Counted from the stretch's first letter, positions 37,809-47,286 are shown. The stretch is 64,000 nt of DNA from Granulosicoccus sp045106855 (GCA_045106855.1 JBGCFI010000076.1:44871-108870); one strand, 5' to 3'. Program-made: numbers and translations. The notes: generated by a model from the sequence alone, not told the origin.

Positions 37809-40220
37809 ATGTCACTTGAAGAAAGGCGAAGGCTGGATAACGATCTGTGCAGCCCTCGTATCGTTCAGCTACATCTAGCGCTGACTCGCTTGCGCTCATG
37901 TGTAAAATTCATGAACAGCGGAGCGCACCCTGACGACGAGACATCAGCCATGCTGGCAGCACTCGCTTATCGGGATGGCATTGACACCTCATACGCCTGC
38001 GCCAATCGTGGTGAGGGCGGCCAGAACGATATCGGTCGCGAATCCAGTGCCGTTTTAGGCACACTCCGAACCGCCGAAATGGAAGCGGCAGCAAAAGCGC
38101 TGGATTTACGATTGTATTGGCTATCCACTCATCCGAAGGATTCGATCTTTGATTTCGGCTTCTCCAAGAGCGGAAAGGAGACACTTGAGAGATGGGGACA
38201 CGAGCGTACCCTGCAACGGTTTGTCAGCATTGTGCGACGCGAACAACCCGATATTCTGTGTCCGACATTTCTGGATATACCGGGACAACACGGTCATCAC
38301 CGTGCCATGACCTCAATGGCATTCGACGTCATGGAAAAAGCCGCTGACAAACACTACCAGATAGATCATTCCAATGATCCGGCCTGGCAGATAAGCAAAC
38401 TGTTTCTGCCTGCCTGGGGTGGCGGTGGCAGCGCTTACGATGATGAAGTACCGCCTCCGGAACAAACTCTGCAGATCAGTGCCAACGGTGGCGATCCAGT
38501 CACTGGCTGGACTTGGGAAAATATCGGACAACAATCACGCAGATATCACCTTACACAAGGTATGGGCCGCTGGGTTAAGAGCGGCGAAGAGCGCAACTGG
38601 CCATTGCATCTGGCAGCAACAACACTCGATGCATCGTGCGAACCGTCAAGCTCTTTACACAGTGGACTGGCTTACGACCTTGCACAATGGGCCAAACGTA
38701 GCGACGACGACGCTTTAGCGAGTGCACTTTTACAGAGCCACGAAGCGCTCATTGAAACCGTCAAGGCATTCCCTGATTTCAACGCCGTCACTCAAAACGG
38801 CTTTGCAGCTACTCGCGCTATTTCCCACGCAAGACAATTTACGCAGGATTTGTCACAGCAGGCACTCGATAACAGACTTGTTCGCAAACAGGCACAGCTT
38901 GCCAGAGTCATCACACTAGCCAGCGGAGTCAAGGCAAACGCATGGACTCCACGACACATCTGGCGACCCGGAGACAGTCAGGAAGTCAAGTTTGACATCA
39001 AAGCCCCGGACATTCCCGGCGTGCACTGCGATATACAGCTATCAGGCTCCATGACAATGGCTGACGAGTCACCGTGGACAATCAATGACAACACACTATC
39101 GTTAAATTCATCTGCTAAACCCTCAGCACCCTATCCTGACACCTGGTTTGCTGATGAGCCAGAAGGACCTGTACTTGAAATCAGGCTTAGCTGTGATTCT
39201 GCCAGTACGCTCATCTATCAACCACTAGAGCTTCCTCCCGTAATCCTTCCTGATGTTAGTGCACAACTTACTCCTGATGCAGTGCTCGTAAACCTCGCCA
39301 ATACACCTGATACGCTGAACATCAGCATCAACAGACGATTTCCGGTCGATACAGTGGCCAGCTTTTCCCTACCCGAAGGCTGGTCGCAGGAAACGATAGA
39401 CAGTCGTCTGACATTGCGTTTGCCATCGTCAATAGCGCCCGGATTGTATGAGTTGCCACTCGAACTGGATGAACACCCGGCGAGCTGCGAGCAGCTTATT
39501 CACTATCCACACATAAAGCCGATTGTGTATTGCCAGCCTGCCCGCTTGCGTATCCGTGCAATTGACGTTGAACTACCGGATGTACGCATTGCTTATGTTG
39601 GCGGTGGCAACGATAAAGTCGGATCGTGGTTACGGGCAATGGGCTTTAGTGTGGTCGAGCTTAGTGATAGTGACCTGATTGACGCTGATACCTTAACGCA
39701 GGCGTTATGCACAGTCGATACACTGGTGGTGGGCGTATTTGCCTATCGCATGAAAAGCACTCTGGCTAACCTTAGTGAAACCATCAACAACTGGGTAGCA
39801 CAAGGTGGCCATCTCCTGACGCTCTACCATCGCCCCTGGGATAACTGGGACCCCGATGTCATTCCACCTGCGAGAATCGAGATCGGGCAGCCCTCTTTGC
39901 GTTTTCGGGTGACCGATGAAAACGCAGCCGTACACTATCTGCAGGACTCACACCCCGTGTTGAACATCCCCAACGTTATAGAAGAAAGCGACTGGGAAGG
40001 TTGGCACAAGGAGCGTGGCTTGTATTTCGCCAAATCATGGGACGACAAGTACACCCCTTTACTATCGATGAGCGATCACGGCGAGTCGCCGCATGAAGGC
40101 GCTTTGCTGGTCGCAGAGATAGGCAAAGGACGCCATATACACACGGCTCTCATCCTGCATCATCAGATGGATCAACTTGTACCAGGCGCGTTTCGCCTGA
40201 TGGCCAACCTGGTGAGTTAA
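37809..40220 (+). CDS. Large PIG-L family deacetylase with C-terminal extension
   Basis: An 803-residue protein. The PIG-L/LmbE zinc site is seen as AHPDDE (residues ~40-45) and HGHHR (residues ~170), the family that deacetylates GlcNAc-containing molecules. NRGEGGQND is the usual third motif. Beyond ~260 lies a mostly beta middle region, and the last ~200 residues (VRIAYVGGGNDKVGSWLR...) resemble the glutamine-amidotransferase-like tail of long PIG-L proteins. There is no signal peptide, so it is cytoplasmic. ATG 37809 is preferred over TTG 37776. It is divergent from the sugar-type ABC operon, suggesting a shared substrate. Confidence 0.82.
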   Translation: MSLEERRRLDNDLCSPRIVQLHLALTRLRSCVKFMNSGAHPDDETSAMLAALAYRDGIDTSYACANRGEGGQNDIGRESSAVLGTLRTAEMEAAAKALDLRLYWLSTHPKDSIFDFGFSKSGKETLERWGHERTLQRFVSIVRREQPDILCPTFLDIPGQHGHHRAMTSMAFDVMEKAADKHYQIDHSNDPAWQISKLFLPAWGGGGSAYDDEVPPPEQTLQISANGGDPVTGWTWENIGQQSRRYHLTQGMGRWVKSGEERNWPLHLAATTLDASCEPSSSLHSGLAYDLAQWAKRSDDDALASALLQSHEALIETVKAFPDFNAVTQNGFAATRAISHARQFTQDLSQQALDNRLVRKQAQLARVITLASGVKANAWTPRHIWRPGDSQEVKFDIKAPDIPGVHCDIQLSGSMTMADESPWTINDNTLSLNSSAKPSAPYPDTWFADEPEGPVLEIRLSCDSASTLIYQPLELPPVILPDVSAQLTPDAVLVNLANTPDTLNISINRRFPVDTVASFSLPEGWSQETIDSRLTLRLPSSIAPGLYELPLELDEHPASCEQLIHYPHIKPIVYCQPARLRIRAIDVELPDVRIAYVGGGNDKVGSWLRAMGFSVVELSDSDLIDADTLTQALCTVDTLVVGVFAYRMKSTLANLSETINNWVAQGGHLLTLYHRPWDNWDPDVIPPARIEIGQPSLRFRVTDENAAVHYLQDSHPVLNIPNVIEESDWEGWHKERGLYFAKSWDDKYTPLLSMSDHGESPHEGALLVAEIGKGRHIHTALILHHQMDQLVPGAFRLMANLVS

Positions 40221-40223
40221 GCG

Positions 40224-41756
40224 TTAATCGGTTTTACCCTGGACCACCCTGTTCAAGATCATGGCGCAGAATAAAATGGCAAACCCTGCCAGGATTCCCT
40301 GACCTACTGAGGAATACTGTAACGCTTCCAGTACATCCTCACCAAGACCTTTTGCCCCGATCAACGATGCCACCACCACCATGGCAAGACTCAACATAAT
40401 GGTCTGATTAACCCCCGCCAGAATAGAAGGCGCAGCCAACGGCAGATCGACCTTGGTTAGCAGGTACCAGCGAGATGCACCAAAAGCAATAGCAGCCTCA
40501 CGGATAGACTCCGGAACGCCTCGCATGCCAAGAACCGTCAGACGGACAACCGGTGTACCACCGAATATCATGGTAGTGATAACAGCTGCCGGCTTGCCAA
40601 CACTGAAAAAGGCAATGACAGGAATCATGAAAACGAACGATGGCATGGTTTGCATGAAATCCATTATGGGGCGGATCACTGAATAGACCCTTGGGCGCCG
40701 TGCACAGAACAAACCCAACGGTATGCCAATGCATATGGACAACATGGCTGCGGTTCCCAGCAGTGCCAACGTGGTCATGGCCTTTTCCCAAAAGCCAAAA
40801 AGACCCATGTAAGTTAGAAACAAGCCAGCTGCCACGGATGCCCCAACCCCTGCCGACAACCAGGTCAGAATGACAATAAAACTTGCTACAACCGGCCACG
40901 GTGAAGAGACGAATACGATCTCCAGGTAATCCAGAACCACGCGTATACCCAGTGATATGGATTCGAAGACGAAACGGCCATTGCGCTTGATGAAGTCGAA
41001 CGTGGCTTCGATACCCGAGATGGCACTAAGCCTTATCTGTGGATCGGTAGGGAAAGTACTCAACCACTGCAAAGCCCCTGGAAAAGCAAAATGGATACAA
41101 CTTACGGCAAAAACGATAACCACAAACCCGGCGGCTACCGAGGTGCGCGGTGTGCTCAATCCCGACGTGGTGGTGCGATCGGAGAGCCATTGGGAAAAAC
41201 GTGCTTCCAATGCGCTGTTGGCAACGACGCCTTCCACAAGCTTTATAACGAGCAACGCGCCTAGCCCGACAAGCGCAACGCCTGTGGCAGATGCTTCCGC
41301 CTGAGCCGCCTCCCGGGCAATATCGGCAATGGCCGTTTCGAGTGAGGCGATAGTGCGTTCAAAGACCTCGACTTTATCGGATTGTTTTTCGATGGCAGAC
41401 TGCAACTGCTCTTGCCGGAACTTCAGGGTTCCTTCGATTTCGACAATACGCTGCCGGGCGTCAGCGCCCAGATCACCGAACAAACCCCGTCCTAACTGTA
41501 CAACAGCCATTGTTTCCAATATGACGAAGGGTAGCCCCCAGTTCCAGAGACCACGCATCCCAAACCATATCGGCCCCAGCAGAGCTGCAGCGAGATTAAA
41601 GGTAAAGCGGAATCCGGCTTTACTACCAATCGCTAAAAACTGCCGTTGATAATAAGCCGCGCTTCGACCAACAAACTCGGCGATCAAACCATTTCGATGC
41701 TCCGACTTGCCTGATGCATCGTCCGAAAGATCTGAGCCATGAGATGATGTGTTCAT
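40224..41756 (-). CDS. Glycine betaine/proline-type ABC permease with N-terminal extension
   Basis: A 510-residue protein. The last ~230 residues are a ProW/OpuAB permease (MDFMQTMPSFVFMIPVIAFF, the EAA loop SIREAAIAFGASRWYLLTKVDLP, and IGAKGLGEDVLEALQ). The first ~250 are unusual: a soluble start, hydrophobic FNLAAALLGPIWFGMRGLW that recalls DUF2628-type membrane segments, then a heptad-rich coiled coil at ~108-155 and a further helix. It follows the ATPase gene after 3 bp and converges on the PIG-L gene with a 3-bp gap. Confidence 0.83.
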   Translation of the reverse strand: MNTSSHGSDLSDDASGKSEHRNGLIAEFVGRSAAYYQRQFLAIGSKAGFRFTFNLAAALLGPIWFGMRGLWNWGLPFVILETMAVVQLGRGLFGDLGADARQRIVEIEGTLKFRQEQLQSAIEKQSDKVEVFERTIASLETAIADIAREAAQAEASATGVALVGLGALLVIKLVEGVVANSALEARFSQWLSDRTTTSGLSTPRTSVAAGFVVIVFAVSCIHFAFPGALQWLSTFPTDPQIRLSAISGIEATFDFIKRNGRFVFESISLGIRVVLDYLEIVFVSSPWPVVASFIVILTWLSAGVGASVAAGLFLTYMGLFGFWEKAMTTLALLGTAAMLSICIGIPLGLFCARRPRVYSVIRPIMDFMQTMPSFVFMIPVIAFFSVGKPAAVITTMIFGGTPVVRLTVLGMRGVPESIREAAIAFGASRWYLLTKVDLPLAAPSILAGVNQTIMLSLAMVVVASLIGAKGLGEDVLEALQYSSVGQGILAGFAILFCAMILNRVVQGKTD

Positions 41757-41759
41757 GTT

Positions 41760-42833
41760 TTAGTCAGCCTCATTGCCGTCGGCCACAATTTTCAGTAAAT
41801 CCGTTCGAGTAATAGCGCCCCGTCGAACACCCTCACTATCGATAATAGCTAACGGATATTCCGAGCTTAACGCAGCATCGATAAGCGTTCCAAGGCTGGT
41901 ACTTTCGTCAAACGTTGCAGCCGCCGCATTCAGCGATCCATGCTGCGCTTCGAATTGTTTAATGTCCTGCATGACAGCGCGTGCTTTTACGATCTTCAAC
42001 CGGGAAATACCAGCGACAAACTCTGCAACGTAATCGTCAGCGGGATGCATGACAATGTCTTCCGGTGTGCCGGTCTGCACTACCCGGCCATCACGCATGA
42101 TGGAGATGCGATCACCAATCCGCACCGCTTCATCAAGATCATGGGTAATGAATACTGTTGTTTTATTGAACCCGGCAGCAAGGCGCATGAACTCGGTTTG
42201 CAACTGCCTTCGAATCAGGGGATCAAGTGCACTAAAGGGTTCGTCCATAAGGAGAATTTCGGGATCGGCAGCAAGCGCTCTTGCCAGTCCCACCCGTTGT
42301 TGCATACCACCGGATAACTCGTGTGCATATTTGTTACCCCAGTTAGTGAGCTCTACCAGCTCCATGGTGCGTTGAGCAATTTCCATTCGCTGATTCTTGT
42401 TGACGCCGCGTATTTCAAGCGGCATGGCAATATTGTCAATGACCGAGCGATGCGGCATCAGCGCAAAATTCTGGAAGACCATCGAAATGTGCTCATTGCG
42501 ATACTGACGCAAGGCACTTTCGTTCATTGACATGATGTCTTCGCCGTTAACGCGAATGCTACCGGCTGAAGGCTCCAGCAATCGGTTGATATGACGCACC
42601 AGGGTGGATTTGCCACTGCCGGACAATCCCATAATGCAGAAAATTTCCCCGGGTTTTATGGAAAACGTTGCATCAGCTACCCCAACCACGCAATTGTACT
42701 GCTTGAGGATTTGTTCCTTGTCGAGTGATTGCTGCTGCAGTGCGGAAAGCGCTTCATCTGATCGATCACCAAATATCTTCCAGATTCCTTCAATCTCTAT
42801 CGCACTGCCACTGGGTGAACTGACTGTTGCCAC
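41760..42833 (-). CDS. Glycine betaine/L-proline ABC transporter ATP-binding protein (ProV/OpuAA type)
   Basis: A 357-residue ATPase when started at GTG 42833. IWKIFGDRSDEAL is the ProV N-terminal signature. Walker A is GLSGSGKST, the signature LSGGMQQRVGLARAL, and Walker B EILLMDEPFSALDP. A short CBS-like tail (GVRRGAITRTDLLKIV) ends the protein, a module that senses ionic strength in OpuA. The open frame continues upstream to 42980 across the terminator-like hairpin, so the internal GTG is the plausible start. Confidence 0.87.
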   Translation of the reverse strand: MATVSSPSGSAIEIEGIWKIFGDRSDEALSALQQQSLDKEQILKQYNCVVGVADATFSIKPGEIFCIMGLSGSGKSTLVRHINRLLEPSAGSIRVNGEDIMSMNESALRQYRNEHISMVFQNFALMPHRSVIDNIAMPLEIRGVNKNQRMEIAQRTMELVELTNWGNKYAHELSGGMQQRVGLARALAADPEILLMDEPFSALDPLIRRQLQTEFMRLAAGFNKTTVFITHDLDEAVRIGDRISIMRDGRVVQTGTPEDIVMHPADDYVAEFVAGISRLKIVKARAVMQDIKQFEAQHGSLNAAAATFDESTSLGTLIDAALSSEYPLAIIDSEGVRRGAITRTDLLKIVADGNEAD

Positions 42834-42860
42834 AACTATTATCTCTGGGTTGAACGATCG

Positions 42861-42900
42861 GATGTAAAACACACAGGCCAGAAATACACCTGGCCTGTGT
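42861..42900 (-). terminator. Intercistronic hairpin between binding-protein and ATPase genes
   Basis: A perfect 11-bp inverted repeat (42871-42881 with 42890-42900, ACACAGGCCAG and its complement) has an 8-nt loop. On the minus strand it is followed by GTTTT, as in a weak intrinsic terminator. It lies just after the stop of the binding-protein gene and before the ATPase gene, where it would lower expression of the downstream transporter genes or protect the upstream mRNA end. Confidence 0.7.
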
Positions 42901-42931
42901 GATCCATCGGAGCGAGCGTCAAGCGTCGGGT

Positions 42932-43894
42932 TTAAAGACCCAACCAGCCATCCACGCGATCGGAATTGGCAGCGACCCATTCCTTGGCAACGTCAGCCGC
43001 ATCTTTTCCACCTTCAATTTCAAAGGCAAACTGAGATACGTCGTCGCCCGTCAACTTGATGTTCTGCACAAGCTCGGCAATCGCCGGTGAACGCTCTACC
43101 AATGTATTGGCGTAAGCGATTTGAACCTTTTTAAGTGCATCTTCAGTCATGACTTTTGAATTCTCGAACCAGTTCGGATCCTGATCCGGCTGTAATGCTA
43201 TGTATTTTTCAGGATCAAACTCGGGCTCTGACAAACGCACGATGTCATGCTGGAACCAGATGGCATGAGGCGAATAGCAATAGAAGGCATAGCCGATACC
43301 CTTGTCGATGGAATCACCCACCGTTGCCGTCATAACAGCCTGATCAGCTCGTATCGGCTCCATGAAAGGCATCAGACCATAATCGCGAACCTTCACTTCA
43401 TTAACATTGGCAGATGCCCAACCCGGCGCACCAATCCAGATCTCTCCTTTGCCATTGCCATCGGCATCCATCAATTTGGCAATTTCAGGACGTGCCAGAT
43501 CGAAGATGGAGGTTACGTTGTTTGCCTCAGAGAATGCTTTGGATACGCAAAAACTCTGCTTTCCCTCATAGGCGTTTTCAGACAGCGAAACGTTTCCGGT
43601 TCCGTCTACGTATTTGTCGGTAAAGCTCTTCTGGTTTGGCAACCAGACGTCCGGATGCATATCAATGTCCCCTTTTCCCGCATCCATAGCCTGAAAGATG
43701 GCTGCGTTGTTTCCGGGGACCAGGTTTGCTTCACCGCCGATACGAGACACGACAATCTCTTGAACCAGATGCGCAATTGCTTGCGCTCCAGTCCAGGAGG
43801 GTGCGCCTATATTTATTTTTTCCGCGGCATTAGCCGTGCCGCTCAGCAAAGCTATCGCACTCGCACACGCAAGCGTTGTGAGGTGTTTGTTCAT
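42932..43894 (-). CDS. Glycine betaine/proline-type periplasmic binding protein
   Basis: A 320-residue OpuAC/ProX-family protein with a Sec signal peptide cleaved near SGTANA. KINIGAPSWTGAQAIAHLV and the DMHPDVWLP segment are characteristic, with several Trp residues available for cation-pi binding of quaternary amines. It is the first gene of SBP-ATPase-permease. The substrate could be glycine betaine, proline betaine or a related osmolyte. Confidence 0.85.
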   Translation of the reverse strand: MNKHLTTLACASAIALLSGTANAAEKINIGAPSWTGAQAIAHLVQEIVVSRIGGEANLVPGNNAAIFQAMDAGKGDIDMHPDVWLPNQKSFTDKYVDGTGNVSLSENAYEGKQSFCVSKAFSEANNVTSIFDLARPEIAKLMDADGNGKGEIWIGAPGWASANVNEVKVRDYGLMPFMEPIRADQAVMTATVGDSIDKGIGYAFYCYSPHAIWFQHDIVRLSEPEFDPEKYIALQPDQDPNWFENSKVMTEDALKKVQIAYANTLVERSPAIAELVQNIKLTGDDVSQFAFEIEGGKDAADVAKEWVAANSDRVDGWLGL

Positions 43895-44233
43895 TGTTGC
43901 CTATCCTGTGGTAGTTGGTGTGTTCTGTCACCGGCAGCTGCACAATTGACACTATGCATATCACTGGGTGACACGAGACTAGCCTGAACCGATGAAACGG
44001 TAGCCTTGCCCGTTACTATGAATACCACATTTCGCCTTACAGTTTTCCTTTTAAGGCGGCGTTTTAGCGACCATTAGCCGCACCCGAACGGCCGTCGATC
44101 TCGAGCCGGTATTGTGCCCGTGGCACGTACACGGCCGTTTGCCGTCTACAGAACAGCCGTTTCTGTGATTGTCGACACAGGTGACAAGACGCAGCTGACC
44201 GCGAGAAACCAGACAGGAGCAGCCAATGTGCCG
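43895..44233. other. Intergenic region between lipA and the betaine-type operon
   Basis: No gene is supported in these 339 bp. A 7-bp inverted repeat CGCCTTA/TAAGGCG (44033-44039 and 44052-44058) is present but without a clear T-run. The promoter of the binding-protein gene is expected near its 43.9-kb end and the lipA transcript terminates near the other; neither could be assigned by eye. Confidence 0.4.
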
Positions 44234-45196
44234 TTACTTCGCCACAACCCCAGCAGCCTGCCTATCAGCATGATATGAAGAGCGTACCATCGGTCCACTG
44301 GCAACATGCGAGAACCCGAGTTGCTCTCCATACCTTGCCAGCTCGTCGAATTCATCGGGATGCACGAATCGAGCAACCGGTAAATGCGAACGACTCGGCT
44401 GCAGATATTGTCCCAGTGTGAGCATATCGACTTGATGCTCACGCAAATCCTGCATCACCTGCTTCACCTCTTCGATGGTCTCGCCCAGCCCAAGCATCAG
44501 ACCGGATTTTGTCGGCACATCAGCAAAGCGTTTTTTGTGATTCTCCAGCAGATCCAGCGACCAGTTGTAATCTGATCCCGGTCGACACTGCTTGTACAAG
44601 CGTGGCACCGTTTCCAGATTGTGATTGAACACGTCTGGCGGGTTAGGCGCCATGCCCTCCAGGGCTTTTTCCATGCGACCACGATAGTCCGGCACCAGAA
44701 CCTCTATCTGAATGCCAGGACATTGCTCTCGCACGGCCTTGATACACGCGTCAAAGTGGCTGGCACCTCCATCGCGCAGATCGTCACGATCAACCGACGT
44801 AATCACGATGTAGCTAAGGCCAAGCTGGCCTACCGCCTTCGCCAGATTTTGCGGCTCATCAGCATCCAGCGGATTAGGCTTGCCGTGTGCGACATCGCAA
44901 AACGGGCAACGCCGGGTACAGATATCCCCCATGATCATGAATGTAGCTGTTCCATGACTGAAACACTCTCCCAGGTTGGGACAACTGGCTTCCTCACAGA
45001 CCGATGAGAGGTTCAGCTCCCGCATCATCTGCTTGATTTCCTGAACGCGGGGGTTGTTATGCACCCGTGCGCGAATCCAGTCGGGCTTGCGCACCGGCTC
45101 TGTCGTTGGTGCAACCTTGATCGGTATGCGGGCCAGTTTGTCAGCGCCACGTTGGTGGCCTTCGGGATCGAACCGGGAGGGGGCTGTGTAGTCCAT
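44234..45196 (-). CDS. lipA: Lipoyl synthase
   Basis: A 320-residue radical-SAM enzyme that inserts two sulfurs into octanoyl groups on lipoyl domains. The radical-SAM triad CTRRCPFC and the auxiliary-cluster motif CEEASCPNLGEC are both complete. The C-terminal RSSYHAD segment supplies the conserved RSSY Ser ligand of the auxiliary cluster. It follows lipB by 24 bp, in the conserved dacA-ybeD-lipB-lipA order. Confidence 0.97.
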   Translation of the reverse strand: MDYTAPSRFDPEGHQRGADKLARIPIKVAPTTEPVRKPDWIRARVHNNPRVQEIKQMMRELNLSSVCEEASCPNLGECFSHGTATFMIMGDICTRRCPFCDVAHGKPNPLDADEPQNLAKAVGQLGLSYIVITSVDRDDLRDGGASHFDACIKAVREQCPGIQIEVLVPDYRGRMEKALEGMAPNPPDVFNHNLETVPRLYKQCRPGSDYNWSLDLLENHKKRFADVPTKSGLMLGLGETIEEVKQVMQDLREHQVDMLTLGQYLQPSRSHLPVARFVHPDEFDELARYGEQLGFSHVASGPMVRSSYHADRQAAGVVAK

Positions 45197-45220
45197 GTTG
45201 TGAGTGTACCAATAACGCGA

Positions 45221-45838
45221 TTATGCGTTGGTCGATGAAGTTTCCAGATGACTATGAATCAATTGTACGAATCTGGCTGCGATTTGTTCCTTATCAAGTG
45301 CTAATCCCAATTCGCGCATGGAGGTGACACTCAAGCCCTGATATCCACAGGGATTAATGCCCAGAAACGGCGCCAGATCAGGATCAATATTCAAAGCGAT
45401 GCCGTGATACGTGCAGCCACGCCGCACCCTGAGCCCAAGCGCCGCAATTTTCGCCTCTCCGACATAGACTCCCGGGGCGTCACGTCGACTTCGAGCATGG
45501 ACATGATGCTCAGCAAGTAAGTCAATGACACTGTTTTCCAGTCGAACAACCATTTCGCGGATACCAAAACCAGCTCGCTTGAGATTGAACAGTGTATAGA
45601 TAACGAGTTGACCGGGGCCATGGTACGTAACCTGACCGCCCCGATCGCTTTGAACAACCGGGATGTCTGCCGCATTAAGGATGTGTTCTTTCTTGCCCGC
45701 CTGGCCGAGTGTGTACACCTGCGGGTGTTCGCAGACCCATAGCTCATCAGGGGTGTCATCATCGCGTGCGTCTGTGAATTCACGCATGGCACGCCATGTT
45801 GGTGAATACTCAGCCACCCCCAGATAGCGGGTTTTCAC
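45221..45838 (-). CDS. lipB: Octanoyl-ACP:protein N-octanoyltransferase
   Basis: A 205-residue enzyme that moves octanoate from ACP to lipoyl-domain lysines, upstream of LipA. RGGQVTYHGPGQLVIY is the family signature. The catalytic Cys appears in INPCGYQG and the conserved His in CTYHGIALNI. Its start overlaps the end of the DUF493 gene by 4 bp. Confidence 0.95.
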   Translation of the reverse strand: MKTRYLGVAEYSPTWRAMREFTDARDDDTPDELWVCEHPQVYTLGQAGKKEHILNAADIPVVQSDRGGQVTYHGPGQLVIYTLFNLKRAGFGIREMVVRLENSVIDLLAEHHVHARSRRDAPGVYVGEAKIAALGLRVRRGCTYHGIALNIDPDLAPFLGINPCGYQGLSVTSMRELGLALDKEQIAARFVQLIHSHLETSSTNA

Positions 45839-46095
45839 AGGGTATACAGGACTCGCGGTTCCTGTTTCAGTGCACCATAAACCGCGTGCAGTTGCTCCAG
45901 ATTCTTAGCGGTAAAACGTACGCTCACACAAAGATATTTACCGCCTTTACTGGGGCGCGTTGTCACCGAAGCCGATTGCGGCAAAATATGTGGCATCACC
46001 AGTTCGGTAATGCAGGCTTCGAAATCATCGCTGTGCAAACCCATGGCCTTGACCGCAATATCAGCCGGAAATTCGATCAGGGTTTCTTGATTCAT
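45835..46095 (-). CDS. ybeD: DUF493 family protein YbeD
   Basis: An 86-residue ferredoxin-like-fold protein of the YbeD family. QETLIEFPADIAVKAMG and the terminal VYGALKQEPRVLYTL match the family; GGKYLCVSVRF is the central strand. Its function is not established, although it is almost always placed between dacA and lipB as here. It overlaps lipB by 4 bp. Confidence 0.93.
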   Translation of the reverse strand: MNQETLIEFPADIAVKAMGLHSDDFEACITELVMPHILPQSASVTTRPSKGGKYLCVSVRFTAKNLEQLHAVYGALKQEPRVLYTL

Positions 46096-46119
46096 GGCGT
46101 GATCGGTAGAACGAATAAG

Positions 46120-47286
46120 TTACTGGAAAAGACGTTGCACTGAGTGTCGCATACGCTTGAACATGCCACCGGGTTCCACTTTTTGCAAGGCGAGCAACGG
46201 CACATCACTGATGACCTGGTTATCCACCTTGAGTACCGATCGCCCCAGCTCCTCGCCGATACGCATCGGCGCACGGACATACTCGTTGACCTCAATCTGT
46301 GAGGTCAGGGAATCGAATGCATCACGCGGCAGTGTCAGGTAGAGATCTTCGGCGACACCCAGCGGAACTTCATCCTGAGCGCCCATCCAGATCCTCGTCT
46401 GGCTGATCTGTTCGCCTGCGGCGTACACGCGCTGGGTTCGAAAAAATCGAAATCCATAATTCAACAGGCGCTGACTTTCGGATATACGCGTTTTGTCGCT
46501 GCCAGTGCCGAGAACGATACTGACTAGCCGCATATTATCGCGAACAGCCGATGCCACCAGACAATAGCCAGCAGCCGAGGTATGGCCGGTTTTCATGCCA
46601 TCTACCGATTCGTCGCGCCACAGCAAGGTATTGCGGTTTTTCTGGGTAATGTTGTTGTAGGTATATTCGCGCTCTGAATAAAGCTTATAAGTCTCTGGGT
46701 GTTCGGCGATGATTGCGCTGGCAATCTTGGCCAGATCATTGGCTGTTGTGTAGTGATCAGGATCGGGAAGTCCAGAAGAATTTGCAAAACGCGTAGAACT
46801 CATACCCAGAACTTCCGCGGTCCTGTTCATCATGTCGACAAATCCACGCTCGCTGGCAGCGATATGTTCAGCCAGTGCGACACTGGCGTCATTTCCGGAC
46901 TGGATAATAAGACCGCGCAACAGATCACCGAGCGGCACCAGCGTGTTTTCTTCAATGAACATGCGTGACCCTTCCATGGATTGCGCCTGCTCGGAAATCA
47001 TCACTGGCTCATCCAGCGTTACGCTGCCGCGCTTGAGTTCCGCCGATACGATGTAGGCCGTCATCATTTTGGTCAGGCTGGCAGGCTCAATTCGCTTGTC
47101 GGGATCTTGCGAAGCCAGTACTTTGCCACTGCTGTGATCAAACAGGATGTAGCTGTCAGCGGATAGCTGCGGAGCAGCGGGCAGTGGCGCGGCAGACACA
47201 ATCTGGCTGCTGGCAGAAAACACGACAGCGAGAACCAGAAAAGCGCAACGGGCAAACCATGTGCTGGATGTAAATTGGAAGTGCAT
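46120..47286 (-). CDS. dacA: D-alanyl-D-alanine carboxypeptidase (PBP5/6 type)
   Basis: A 388-residue low-molecular-weight penicillin-binding protein that removes the terminal D-Ala from peptidoglycan stems. It has an N-terminal signal peptide to about residue 33. The active-site motifs are SLTK (PASLTKMMTAY), SGN (IQSGNDASVALAEH) and KTG (DGMKTGHTSAAG). The C-terminal PBP5 domain ends in a basic amphipathic helix for membrane attachment. It heads the ybeD-lipB-lipA cluster. Confidence 0.95.
   Translation of the reverse strand: MHFQFTSSTWFARCAFLVLAVVFSASSQIVSAAPLPAAPQLSADSYILFDHSSGKVLASQDPDKRIEPASLTKMMTAYIVSAELKRGSVTLDEPVMISEQAQSMEGSRMFIEENTLVPLGDLLRGLIIQSGNDASVALAEHIAASERGFVDMMNRTAEVLGMSSTRFANSSGLPDPDHYTTANDLAKIASAIIAEHPETYKLYSEREYTYNNITQKNRNTLLWRDESVDGMKTGHTSAAGYCLVASAVRDNMRLVSIVLGTGSDKTRISESQRLLNYGFRFFRTQRVYAAGEQISQTRIWMGAQDEVPLGVAEDLYLTLPRDAFDSLTSQIEVNEYVRAPMRIGEELGRSVLKVDNQVISDVPLLALQKVEPGGMFKRMRHSVQRLFQ

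Noticed and set aside
44033..44058. Inverted repeat CGCCTTA/TAAGGCG
   Set aside because: The stem is seven base pairs with a 12-nt loop and no T-run on either strand, so it is not called as a terminator.
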